Below are positions 1 through 6,016 of a DNA stretch of 7,882 nucleotides, in pieces. The notes under the pieces were generated by a model. It was given only the letters and a program-made list of their open reading frames with translations. It was not told where the DNA came from and made no database searches. The stretch is from an uncultured bacterium (GTDB lineage Bacteria > Planctomycetota > UBA8108). Position 1 is the stretch's first letter. Each line of letters starts with the position of its first letter. The DNA lies in NCBI GenBank assembly GCA_913050545.1, contig CAJWZY010000093.1:1-7882 (forward strand). The letters are read 5' to 3'. A program made the position numbers and the translations under genes.

Positions 1-53
<53 letters not shown>

Positions 54-112
54 ACGTTTTTCTTTTGTTCAGTGGATTCCGCCAGTGGAATGCACCACCA
101 CGAAAGACAGAG

Positions 113-140
113 TTTATAGAGGAGATGGCCTTGGCATCAA
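113..140 (-). promoter_or_regulatory. Putative sigma70 promoter for tRNA-Leu
   Basis: Reading the minus strand, a TTGATG -35 (140-135, 4/6 to consensus) is followed by a 16-base spacer and a TATAAA -10 (118-113, 5/6). Transcription would begin near 106 and give a leader of roughly 50 bases before the tRNA 5' end. The leader contains a small hairpin (ATTCC 76-80 / GGAAT 87-91). A promoter here also argues that 65-259 is regulatory DNA and not an N-terminal extension of lpxI. Confidence 0.5.
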
Positions 141-259
141 GTCTCCACACAGAAATTCTGAAACTTGCCCGGGGTGGCGTTGAGGCAGCGGTGCTGATAG
201 GCTATTGCCGCTCGGAGGATGGTGGGCTCGGTTATTTTTTCTGCAGGAGTGTTAAGAGA

Positions 260-1135
260 TTGTCAGCTCGGGAAAAAGAAGGTCCGCAAGGGGAGCTCCC
301 GGCAAAGATCGGCTTGCTGGCTGGAGGGGGAACCTTTCCCTTCGCGGTGGCCCGGGCGGCGCGAGAGAGCGGCATCGAGGTCGTCTGTGCGGGAATCAAG
401 CACGAGGTCTCCAGGGAGATCGCCTCCGAGGTTTCTGTTTTCAAAGAGTTTGGCCTTGGCAGGCTTGGAAGAGTGCTGAGATTTTTCAGGCGGCATGGTG
501 TCACCGAGGTCTCCTGGGCGGGCTGGGTCCGCAAGGAACGTCTTTTTACACCGGCCAGGATCTTTTCCCTGCTGCCGGACTGGCGTATGCTGAGGATCTG
601 GTATTTCAGCTTACGAGACCGGCAGAGCCAGACGATCCTGACCAGCTTTGCCGAAGAGTTTGAGCGAGAGGGTATCAAGGTGGCGCATTCAACCCGGTAT
701 TGTCCTGAGCTGTTGGTTAAGGAAGGTCTCGTAGGGCGCCTCAAGCCCAAGTCGAGGCACCTGGAGGACATCTCTTTCGGTTGGGGCATCGCCCAGCGTA
801 TGGCGGACCTGGATGTCGGGCAGAGCGTTGCCGTCCTTGAAAAGGCGACGATTGCCGTGGAGGGTCTCGAGGGAACCGATCGCAATATCCTCAGGGCCGG
901 AGAGCTCTGCCGTAAAGGTGGCTTCACCGTGGTCAAGTTGCCCAAGAAAGAGCACGACATGAGATTTGATGTCCCGACGGTCGGGCCTGACACGATCGAG
1001 AATCTCAAGGAGGCAGGTGGGGCTGTCCTTGCCATCAAGGCAGGTGGAACATTGATTCTCGAGCAGGAGCGGGTGGCTGAACTCGCTGACCGCTACGGCA
1101 TAGTGGTTGTGGCCTACCAGGAGCCGCCAGGATAA
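260..1135 (+). CDS. lpxI: UDP-2,3-diacylglucosamine pyrophosphatase LpxI (DUF1009 family)
   Basis: LpxI hydrolyses UDP-2,3-diacylglucosamine to lipid X and UMP in lipid A synthesis, replacing LpxH in bacteria that lack it. What is seen: an N-terminal KIGLLAGGGTFP nucleotide-fold motif (from residue 16), AGWVRK, the run SVAVLEKATIAVEGLEGTD, and HDMRFDVPTVGPDTI (from residue 232) followed by AGGTLILE. These match the family in order. By length and position, D233 probably corresponds to catalytic Asp225 of Caulobacter LpxI (inference). The open frame reaches back to an ATG at 65, but residues before KIGLL resemble nothing in the family and overlie a minus-strand promoter. I therefore chose TTG at 260, with AGGAG at 245-249, giving 291 aa against about 280 typical. 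ATG 125 is the main alternative. No other lpx gene is visible nearby, and a likely terminator follows. Confidence 0.9.
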   Translation: MSAREKEGPQGELPAKIGLLAGGGTFPFAVARAARESGIEVVCAGIKHEVSREIASEVSVFKEFGLGRLGRVLRFFRRHGVTEVSWAGWVRKERLFTPARIFSLLPDWRMLRIWYFSLRDRQSQTILTSFAEEFEREGIKVAHSTRYCPELLVKEGLVGRLKPKSRHLEDISFGWGIAQRMADLDVGQSVAVLEKATIAVEGLEGTDRNILRAGELCRKGGFTVVKLPKKEHDMRFDVPTVGPDTIENLKEAGGAVLAIKAGGTLILEQERVAELADRYGIVVVAYQEPPG

Positions 1136-1159
1136 GAGCTCTTCCCCATTCGGGGCCCA

Positions 1160-1179
1160 GGGCGGCATGCCCGGTTTTT
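1160..1179 (+). terminator. Probable Rho-independent terminator after lpxI
   Basis: A GGGC (1160-1163) / GCCC (1169-1172) hairpin with a 5-base loop is followed by GG and five T (1175-1179). A second small hairpin, CCCC/GGGG (1144-1155), lies just upstream. The stem is short, so strength is uncertain, but it sits 25 bases after the lpxI stop, where a terminator is expected. Confidence 0.45.
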
Positions 1180-1255
1180 GGTGTTTCATCGGGCCGCACA
1201 TGGGAATAAAATTTTCAGATGGTCTGAGAAAGTTTTCTTCAGTGGGCACTACCCA

Positions 1256-1294
1256 TGTGCCGATATTGTTTGTGTGGCTTTGTGCCGATAATTG
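1256..1294 (+). promoter_or_regulatory. Near-perfect direct repeat with possible -10, upstream of the PDZ gene
   Basis: TGTGCCGATATTG (1256-1268) recurs as TGTGCCGATAATTG (1281-1294), start to start 25 bases. The second copy contains GATAAT (1287-1292), 5/6 to a sigma70 -10, with a weak TTGTTT (1266-1271) 15 bases upstream as possible -35. The first copy also completes a small inverted repeat, GGCAC/GTGCC (1245-1261). This could be a pair of regulator sites over a promoter for the PDZ gene. It is an inference from pattern and position only. Confidence 0.3.
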
Positions 1295-1402
1295 CACAGG
1301 GCATGTATCTGCTGATATTTAATGTATTTGCGTTGAACGCGCAGGATGGCTGATCAAGCACGGCAGCGTTTTGACAGCGCGTTTTACCCAGGAGAATTTG
1401 AA

Positions 1403-3079
1403 ATGAGTTCAACACGAACCAGGTACCTGATTCCGGTTTTAATCTGGGCCCTCTTTTGCACACAGGTGATGGCTTCGGCCGCATTGGTAGACGACGGAGG
1501 GTTTCAGCAGAAACCTGCTGTCCAGCTTGATGAAGATGTCGCCAAGGAGATCGCGCGCATCATTGAGCAGAAGCACAAGGAGCTTCTTGAATCCATCACC
1601 AGGATGGTCAATGAGAGAACGGCAGCCCTGGAAAAAAGCCTGGCAGAGCGGGATAAGCGGATCGCCAGTCTTGAAAAAGAAGTGAGCCGGCTCAAGAAAG
1701 AGCTGGCTGTGGCTCCGAAGCCGCCCGTCAAGCCGCCCGTCAAGCCACCCGCGAAGCCGCCCGCCAAGCCGGATCCAAAACCAACGAGTGCATTCCTGGG
1801 TGTCGGCCACATCGATAACGAGACCGGCGCGCAGGTGACGACGGTTCATCCTGACAGCCCGGCTGCAAAGGCCGGCTTGAAAGAGGGTGATGTCATTACT
1901 GCTGTTAACGGCAAGAAAGTGAACTCCGAGAGCCTGGGGGCAGCTGTGACGGTTCACGCGCCAGGGGCGAAGATCAAGGTCGACTATCTCCGTGCCGGGA
2001 AGAAGGCCACTGCCGAGGTCGCCCTGGTCGATCGAGATGCGTTCTTTGCTGCCCGCTCCCGCAACGAGTCGGGCAAGAAGCAACCCGGCCATATCGTGCT
2101 GGGTGTTACCGTCGAGGAAGACGACAAGGGCGTTTTTGCCTTCGCGGTAGAGAACGGGTTTACCGGCCAGGCCGCTGGAGTCCAGAAGGGCGACCGGATC
2201 ACCCATTTCAACGGCAAGGAAGTCAAGACTCTCGATGGGCTGGAGGCGCTGCTGAAGAAGGCGGAATCCGGCAAGGAAGTTTCCCTGCGCCTGGTGCGCG
2301 GAGAGGAGACGGTCGACGTGGTGGTGTTGGGCTCTTCGCAGAAGGGTGGAGCAAAGCTTGTCAGCACCAAGAGCACGAAGGCTGAGAAGAAAGAAGCGGC
2401 TCCGGTGAAGCCGCCTCCGGAAGAGAAGAAAGAAGAGGCCGGTTTCCTGGGGGTCGGCGTCGGTTCCGTTGAAGGAGGTCTCGAGGTCGAGATCGTGGTG
2501 CCTGATTCCGCCGCTGCTGCCTATGGAATCCAGGTGGGGGATGTTATCAAGCAGGTCAATGGAAAGAAGACGACCTCCATCGATGAGCTGAAGGCAGCCC
2601 TTGGCGGGGCCTCCGCCGGAGCAACTGTGAAGGTCAACCTCACCAGGAAGGGAGCTGATATAGCCATGAGCCTGGTGCTGGGAGCGCGGGGAGCCAAGGT
2701 TGAGCCCCCGAAGTCGCAGCCGGCAGCTCCGAAGCCGGAAACAACTCCCAAGCCGAAGGAAAAGCCGAAGGAAAAGCCGCCTGAAAAGAAATCAGAGGCG
2801 AAGGGTACCCTTGGGATTCATGCCAGGCAGACTGGAGAGGGCCAGGTGGTTATCACCATGGTCATTCCGGGTGCTGCGGCGCAAAAGGGTGGCCTGAAGG
2901 CTGGTGACCTGGTGCTCAAGTTCGGAGGCAAAGCTATTGGCAGCCTGAAGGATCTTCAGGAGGCCCTGGGGCCCATGCATGCCGGTGATTCCGTTACGGT
3001 CAAAATTCGCCGCGGCGAAGAAGAAAAGGACATCAAGGTCAAGCTCAGTGAGCCGCTCTCCAGTGGGAGCGAGGACTGA
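1403..3079 (+). CDS. Secreted coiled-coil protein with four PDZ domains, no protease domain
   Basis: The start is ATG 1403, with AGGAG at 1390-1394, giving 558 aa. Residues 1-26 form a Sec signal peptide (basic start, hydrophobic LIPVLIWALFC, cleavage near VMASA). Residues 43-102 form a charged heptad-rich coiled coil. A Lys-Pro linker (104-129) follows, then PDZ1 (about 130-210), PDZ2 (231-311), a Lys/Glu/Pro linker (312-346), PDZ3 (347-427), a second Lys-Pro linker (431-467) and PDZ4 (468-549). Each PDZ has the carboxylate-binding loop form (FLGVG, VLGVT, FLGVG, TLGIH) and an A-G/K-G-D-x-I core, as in the HtrA/DegP class. No Ser, zinc or S41 protease motif is present, so it is not a DegP or CtpA enzyme. 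It is probably a periplasmic or surface scaffold that may oligomerise through its coiled coil. The partner is unknown and no gene symbol is justified. It sits alone between lpxI and aroK. Confidence 0.85.
   Translation: MSSTRTRYLIPVLIWALFCTQVMASAALVDDGGFQQKPAVQLDEDVAKEIARIIEQKHKELLESITRMVNERTAALEKSLAERDKRIASLEKEVSRLKKELAVAPKPPVKPPVKPPAKPPAKPDPKPTSAFLGVGHIDNETGAQVTTVHPDSPAAKAGLKEGDVITAVNGKKVNSESLGAAVTVHAPGAKIKVDYLRAGKKATAEVALVDRDAFFAARSRNESGKKQPGHIVLGVTVEEDDKGVFAFAVENGFTGQAAGVQKGDRITHFNGKEVKTLDGLEALLKKAESGKEVSLRLVRGEETVDVVVLGSSQKGGAKLVSTKSTKAEKKEAAPVKPPPEEKKEEAGFLGVGVGSVEGGLEVEIVVPDSAAAAYGIQVGDVIKQVNGKKTTSIDELKAALGGASAGATVKVNLTRKGADIAMSLVLGARGAKVEPPKSQPAAPKPETTPKPKEKPKEKPPEKKSEAKGTLGIHARQTGEGQVVITMVIPGAAAQKGGLKAGDLVLKFGGKAIGSLKDLQEALGPMHAGDSVTVKIRRGEEEKDIKVKLSEPLSSGSED
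1721..1770 (+). repeat. Lys-Pro linker repeat inside the PDZ gene
   Basis: Short imperfect tandem units of the form CCGCCCGTCAAG encode the repeated K-P-P-V/A tract at residues 107-123 of the four-PDZ protein. Low-complexity repeats like this change length easily by slippage, so the linker may vary between strains. Confidence 0.7.
2750..2779 (+). repeat. Perfect 12-base tandem repeat in the PDZ3-PDZ4 linker
   Basis: AAGCCGAAGGAA occurs at 2750-2761 and again at 2762-2773, followed by a half unit to 2779. It encodes the K-P-K-E units of the linker before PDZ4 and keeps the frame. Confidence 0.75.
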
Positions 3080-3112
3080 GGGGCTGTTACTGTTCTTCAA
3101 GGGTAAGGCCAG

Positions 3113-3158
3113 CTTGGAGGTCGAGACCGCCCCTTCGGGGCCGGGCGAGGCCTCCAGG
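3113..3158 (+). other. Two-level hairpin in the gap before aroK
   Basis: An outer stem, CTTGGAGG (3113-3120) with CCTCCAGG (3151-3158), has 8 pairs with one G-T wobble. It encloses an inner stem GCCCC (3129-3133) / GGGGC (3137-3141) whose tip reads CTTCGG. No T tract follows, so it is not an obvious terminator. It could be an mRNA-stabilising or translation-controlling element between the PDZ gene and aroK, which has a poor ribosome binding site. Confidence 0.45.
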
Positions 3159-3178
3159 TTGATGGTGGTGGCTGAAAG

Positions 3179-3736
3179 GTGACACAAGATCAGCATAGCA
3201 GCGCAGTTTACCTGGTCGGGTACCGGGCCAGCGGCAAGACAACTGTAGGGCGTGCGCTTGCCGCCAGGCTTTGCCGGGAGTTTGTCGATACCGATCACCT
3301 TGTAGAGGCAGAGGCCGGCAGGGAGATTGCGGCGATCTTCAAGGAGTCGGGGGAGGAAGCCTTCAGGCACCTCGAGAGCGAGGTCCTGCGCCGGGTTTGT
3401 GAGAGGTCCTCCCAGGGGGAGGGCCTTGTTGTTGCTACCGGTGGAGGGATCGTTCTGCTTGCTGAGAATATCAAGCTGATGAGAAATTCAGGGAAGGTTG
3501 TGTGGTTGCGGGCACCTGCTGCCGTCCTGGAGGAGCGTATCGGGGCCGATCCCGCCACCGCGCGGAACCGCCCTCCCCTGGAGGGAGCCAGCGCGGCCTC
3601 GGAGGTGGAGGAAGTATTGAGGCGGCGTTACCCTCTCTATGAGGCCTCCGCCGAATGTATTGTTGACACAGGGGATCTCGACCAGGAAGAGGTCTGCAGT
3701 GTGATTGCCGCAGCTTTGAGGGAGAAGCCGGAATAG
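3179..3736 (+). CDS. aroK: Shikimate kinase
   Basis: Shikimate kinase transfers phosphate from ATP to the 3-hydroxyl of shikimate, the fifth step towards chorismate and aromatic amino acids, in the cytoplasm. The 185-aa product has a Walker A loop GYRASGKT (14-21), the shikimate-binding FVDTD (35-39) with D39, FRHLE with R63, the GGG turn (88-90), the lid arginines in ARNRPPL (127-133), and the final Arg in RRRYPLYEASA. Length and motif order are normal for the family. The start is GTG 3179: a TGA lies in frame two codons upstream and no later start keeps the P-loop intact. The ribosome site is weak. Its TAG (3734-3736) directly abuts the pilD ATG, so the two are probably translationally coupled. 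Confidence 0.95.
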   Translation: MTQDQHSSAVYLVGYRASGKTTVGRALAARLCREFVDTDHLVEAEAGREIAAIFKESGEEAFRHLESEVLRRVCERSSQGEGLVVATGGGIVLLAENIKLMRNSGKVVWLRAPAAVLEERIGADPATARNRPPLEGASAASEVEEVLRRRYPLYEASAECIVDTGDLDQEEVCSVIAAALREKPE

Positions 3737-4837
3737 ATGTACCCGGAGATGTACGAAGTCCTTGTTGTTGCAACGGCCGTGGTGTTCGGTCTCTGCGTAG
3801 GGAGTTTCCTGAATGTATGCATCTACCGCCTGCCGCGTGAGGAGCTCAGCATTGCTAAGCCCCGGAGGTCATTCTGTCCTTCCTGCAAGGCGCAGATCTC
3901 CTGGTCTGACAATATTCCAGTTCTCAGCTGGCTGCTTCTGCGTGGGCGCTGCCGGGGTTGTAAGTCAGCCATCTCTATTCGCTATCCACTGGTAGAAATT
4001 CTTACCGGGATCCTCTGCGGCCTGGTGGTCTGGAGATTTCATCTTGAGCTGGGTGGTGGGCTCGCCAGCTGTCTTTTTCTTCTCGTTCTTTTCTGCGGCC
4101 TGCTGGTGGCAGCTTTTATCGATGCCGAGCTCCGGATCCTTCCTGATGAGCTCACGGTTGGCGGAATGCACCTGCTGCCTCCCGCCATGCTGGTCTTTCA
4201 GGATTTACGGTGGGCACCGCGAGCTGGAGCTCCCCGGGAGCTCCTTGCCTGGATGTCGGCTTCCCTGCCTTCCTGGGAGGTCTCGCCTGGAGCAGTGGTC
4301 GCCATCCTCTGCGTTGTGGTGCTTCTCTTTTTCGTCGCAGGGTGCCTGGTCTATCGGCTGTACCGAACCTGGCGCCTTCCTGGAGAAGCCAATGGGTTCT
4401 TCAGCGTCAGCCTTGCCGGCTTGTTGAGCGGGCTTGCAGCCGGCCTTGTTGCCGCAGTTTGCCTGCTGCCTGGTTTCCAGGAATCAGTCCCGGCCTACAA
4501 TCTTGCCAGCTCGTTGCTGGGAATGCTGACCGGCAGCTGCCTGGTCTTCATTATCGGGGTTGTAGGTACGCTGGTTTTCAGGAAGCCGGCAATGGGTTTT
4601 GGTGATGTAAAGCTGATGGGGCTCCTGGGCGCCCTCACCGGTTGCTGGGGAGCTGTCTCGGGGTTCTTTCTCGCCTGCATTCTTGGTTCGATCGTGGGTA
4701 TTCCGATGCGGTTGATTTCCGGTGACAGGCACCTGCCCTTCGGTCCTTTTCTGATTATTGCGGGAGTTTTTGTCTATCTGTGGCGAGATGCCGTTGATCT
4801 TGCCCTGCAGTGGTATATGGGCCTTTTCTTCGTCTGA
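3737..4837 (+). CDS. pilD: Prepilin peptidase / N-methyltransferase (type IV, A24 family), enlarged
   Basis: PilD is an inner-membrane aspartyl protease that cuts the leader of type IV prepilins and related pseudopilins, and usually methylates the new N-terminus. Seen in the 366-aa product: the N-terminal GSFLNVCIYRLP (22-33), a zinc-type four-cysteine set CPSC (47-50) and CRGC (72-75), the first catalytic Asp in IDAELRILPDELT (D129), the second in GFGDVKLMG (D290), and PFGPFL (334-339). The protein is strongly hydrophobic, with about eight or more membrane segments. The two aspartates are 161 residues apart, against about 64 in Pseudomonas PilD. The extra stretch (roughly 145-265) includes two added hydrophobic segments (184-206, 224-245). 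ATG 3737 abuts the aroK stop, with GGGAG about 12 bases upstream. ATG 3749 is possible but less well spaced. Both activities look intact. Confidence 0.95.
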   Translation: MYPEMYEVLVVATAVVFGLCVGSFLNVCIYRLPREELSIAKPRRSFCPSCKAQISWSDNIPVLSWLLLRGRCRGCKSAISIRYPLVEILTGILCGLVVWRFHLELGGGLASCLFLLVLFCGLLVAAFIDAELRILPDELTVGGMHLLPPAMLVFQDLRWAPRAGAPRELLAWMSASLPSWEVSPGAVVAILCVVVLLFFVAGCLVYRLYRTWRLPGEANGFFSVSLAGLLSGLAAGLVAAVCLLPGFQESVPAYNLASSLLGMLTGSCLVFIIGVVGTLVFRKPAMGFGDVKLMGLLGALTGCWGAVSGFFLACILGSIVGIPMRLISGDRHLPFGPFLIIAGVFVYLWRDAVDLALQWYMGLFFV

Positions 4838-4847
4838 TTTGATGCGC

Positions 4848-4905
4848 GCCAGCCTCCCTGGCAAGGAGAGATAAGGTCTTTTTTTATCTAGTACCTTGCC
4901 ATTTT
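4848..4905 (+). terminator. Alternative hairpins after pilD, possible terminator
   Basis: The large hairpin pairs GGCAAGG (4860-4866) with CCTTGCC (4894-4900), then AGATAA (4869-4874) with TTATCT (4884-4889), leaving a 9-base loop, followed by ATTTTG. A smaller stem GCCAG (4848-4852) / CTGGC (4858-4862) uses three of the same bases and so excludes it. A seven-T run lies in the loop of the large form (4879-4885). Termination of the aroK-pilD transcript here is plausible, but the trailing T run is short. Confidence 0.5.
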
Positions 4906-4923
4906 GAGGCTGCTTTCGATAAG
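4896..4923 (+). promoter_or_regulatory. Putative sigma70 promoter for the OmpA-like lipoprotein
   Basis: TTGCCA (4896-4901, 5/6 to the -35) is followed by 16 bases and GATAAG (4918-4923, 4/6 to the -10). The -35 overlaps the right arm of the hairpin after pilD. Transcription from here would make a leader of about 165 bases. Confidence 0.4.
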
Positions 4924-4929
4924 CTAAGC

Positions 4930-5095
4930 GCAGGCGCAGGGAGCGCCGGCCAAAAGGCAGAGTGAAGAGAACCTCCTGCCTGGCCCTGGTGATCCCTGGT
5001 CGTCTGAGAGAGGACTTTTTTAGCGATTTGGCCCTGCAGCCGGGGACAGGATTTCCCCCAGGGGCTTGGTAAAGCTATTAGGAGAAGAAGAAGTG
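4930..5095 (+). other. Folded untranslated leader of the lipoprotein gene
   Basis: Four hairpins follow one another. They are GGCGC (4933-4937) / GCGCC (4943-4947); AGGCAG (4955-4960) / CTGCCT (4976-4981); a GTCGTCT / AGAGGAC stem (4999-5015, one internal G-G mismatch) followed by six T (5016-5021); and GCCCTG (5031-5036) / CAGGGGC (5059-5065) enclosing GGGGA (5042-5046) / TCCCC (5054-5058). The third looks like a weak intrinsic terminator ahead of the gene, as in attenuators. I could not match the sequence to a riboswitch class I know. Confidence 0.4.
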
Positions 5096-5767
5096 ATGAG
5101 CAGGAACCTCGTTTCTATGCTTGTTCTGGTTTGTGGGCTTGGGTTGCTGACCTCCGGTTGTGCGATTCCGGGTTTGAAGGAGGCCAACCAGAGGCTCAAA
5201 GAGCAAAATGACCGCCTGGTCAGCGAAAACAACCGGCTTGAGCAGGAGCTGGCTGCCGGTAACAGCAGCTCGATCCCCGATCTGCCGGGTGAGCAAAATA
5301 ATCCCGGTGGTGGTGATGCGGCCGATCTGCTGATTCCGGGAGAAAACAGCATCGGTTCGAATGTGAAGGTGGAGAGAACCCCTGAGGGAATCAGGATGAC
5401 GATTCCTCATCGTGTTTTCTTTGCCCCTGGGCGCACGGAGCTTTCCGGAACAGGTAAGGGAGTGCTCAAGAAAATTGCCGGGGTTCTCAACGGTGGTGAA
5501 TACAGTGAGAATACGGTGCGGGTTGAGGGGCACACCGATGATGTTCCGGTCAACAAGGTTCGCGACAGGTATCCGACCAACTGGGAACTTTCCACAGCGA
5601 GAGCCTGTTCGGTGGTCCGCTACCTCGTCAGCAGTGGAGGTGTAGCAAAAGGCAGGATCTATCCTGCCGGGTTTGCCGATACCAAGCCGGTGGCCGGCGG
5701 AAAATCAATCGATTCACGCCAGAAGAATCGACGCGTTGAGATCACGATATTGAACCAAGGGGCCTGA
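5096..5767 (+). CDS. OmpA/MotB-domain peptidoglycan-associated lipoprotein
   Basis: Predicted lipoprotein of 223 aa that anchors in a membrane (most likely the outer) by a lipid and binds peptidoglycan through a C-terminal OmpA-like domain. Residues 1-21 form a lipoprotein signal ending in LLTSGC, with lipidated C22. The -3 residue is Thr where Leu is usual. Residues 26-55 form a short coiled coil rich in Asn, Leu and Glu, followed by a Ser/Gly/Pro linker (56-80). The OmpA-like fold follows, with RVFFAPGRTEL, EGHTDDVPV (144-152), NWELSTARA (162-170) and NRRVEI (211-216). These include the Asp and Arg that bind diaminopimelate in the family. The YPTNWELSTARA wording is closest to MotB-type domains, but there is no MotB transmembrane plug, so it is not a flagellar stator. 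The start is ATG 5096 with AGGAG at 5080-5084. An in-frame GTG at 5093 is an alternative. It stands as its own transcription unit, ending in a strong terminator. Confidence 0.9.
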   Translation: MSRNLVSMLVLVCGLGLLTSGCAIPGLKEANQRLKEQNDRLVSENNRLEQELAAGNSSSIPDLPGEQNNPGGGDAADLLIPGENSIGSNVKVERTPEGIRMTIPHRVFFAPGRTELSGTGKGVLKKIAGVLNGGEYSENTVRVEGHTDDVPVNKVRDRYPTNWELSTARACSVVRYLVSSGGVAKGRIYPAGFADTKPVAGGKSIDSRQKNRRVEITILNQGA

Positions 5768-5793
5768 GGGTAGAGCAGGCAGCAGGGTTGGAG

Positions 5794-5832
5794 TAACCGC
5801 GGGAGATGACCTCTTCCGCGGTTATTTTTTTT
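5794..5832 (+). terminator. Strong Rho-independent terminator after the lipoprotein gene
   Basis: A perfect 9-base stem, TAACCGCGG (5794-5802) with CCGCGGTTA (5816-5824), and a 13-base loop are followed directly by eight T (5825-5832). It lies 26 bases after the stop codon. Confidence 0.95.
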
Positions 5833-5858
5833 CCGGGTCCCACCCTGCAGGCTTACCG

Positions 5859-5900
5859 GGCGGTGGAATTGTCAACATCCTGTGCAATACCGCCATTTTT
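5859..5900 (+). terminator. Second terminator-like hairpin, 26 bases downstream
   Basis: GGCGGT (5859-5864) pairs with ACCGCC (5889-5894). After a 3-base bulge, ATTGT (5868-5872) pairs with GCAAT (5884-5888), and A plus five T (5896-5900) follow. It may be a backup terminator behind the strong one, or an attenuator if a promoter lies between the two. Confidence 0.5.
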
Positions 5901-5928
5901 CGTCAAAAGGGTATCCAGATGATATTCT
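5900..5928 (+). promoter_or_regulatory. Putative extended -10 promoter for pilT
   Basis: TCGTCA (5900-5905, 4/6) is followed by a 17-base spacer ending in TG plus one base, then TATTCT (5923-5928, 4/6), an extended -10 layout. It lies just after two terminators and about 90 bases before pilT, where a promoter is needed. Confidence 0.35.
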
Positions 5929-5941
5929 TCTCGGGCTTCTT

Positions 5942-5957
5942 CCCTGCTTCGGCAGGG
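5942..5957 (+). other. UUCG-capped hairpin in the pilT leader
   Basis: CCCTGC (5942-5947) and GCAGGG (5952-5957) form a perfect six-pair stem closed by the very stable C(TTCG)G tetraloop. No T run follows, so it is a stabilising or regulatory leader element and not a terminator. Confidence 0.6.
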
Positions 5958-5992
5958 TTGTAAGCGGGTTTGGAACGGGTATGGGGGGTTTA

Positions 5993-6010
5993 CTCCAGTC
6001 TCTGGGGAGG
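5993..6010 (+). promoter_or_regulatory. pilT ribosome binding site, partly in a hairpin
   Basis: The Shine-Dalgarno GGAGG (6006-6010) is six bases before ATG 6017 and decides that start. CTCCAG (5993-5998) can pair with CTGGGG (6002-6007), including one wobble, which would cover part of the site and could lower translation. Confidence 0.5.
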
Positions 6011-6016
6011 AGACCC

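Noticed and set aside
65..259. N-terminal extension of LpxI from ATG 65
   Set aside because: It lacks a ribosome site at 65, resembles nothing in the family, and overlaps a good minus-strand promoter for tRNA-Leu.
232..1038. Long minus-strand open frame across lpxI
   Set aside because: The product has no recognisable motifs and mirrors a well-supported LpxI gene on the other strand; it comes from codon bias in GC-rich DNA.
1240..1300. Sigma54 promoter before the PDZ gene
   Set aside because: GGCAC and TTGC are present, but no GG and GC pair stands at the required 10-base spacing.
1721..1770. CRISPR-like or mobile repeat
   Set aside because: The repeats are in frame and encode a Lys-Pro linker; there are no spacers.
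4905..5030. c-di-GMP (GEMM) or TPP riboswitch before the lipoprotein gene
   Set aside because: GCGCAGG and CTGAGAG fragments look suggestive, but the conserved GEMM and TPP core segments are missing or in the wrong order.
5870..5875. Minus-strand TTGACA in the gap before pilT
   Set aside because: It is a perfect -35, but no acceptable -10 lies 15-19 bases on, and no minus-strand gene follows.
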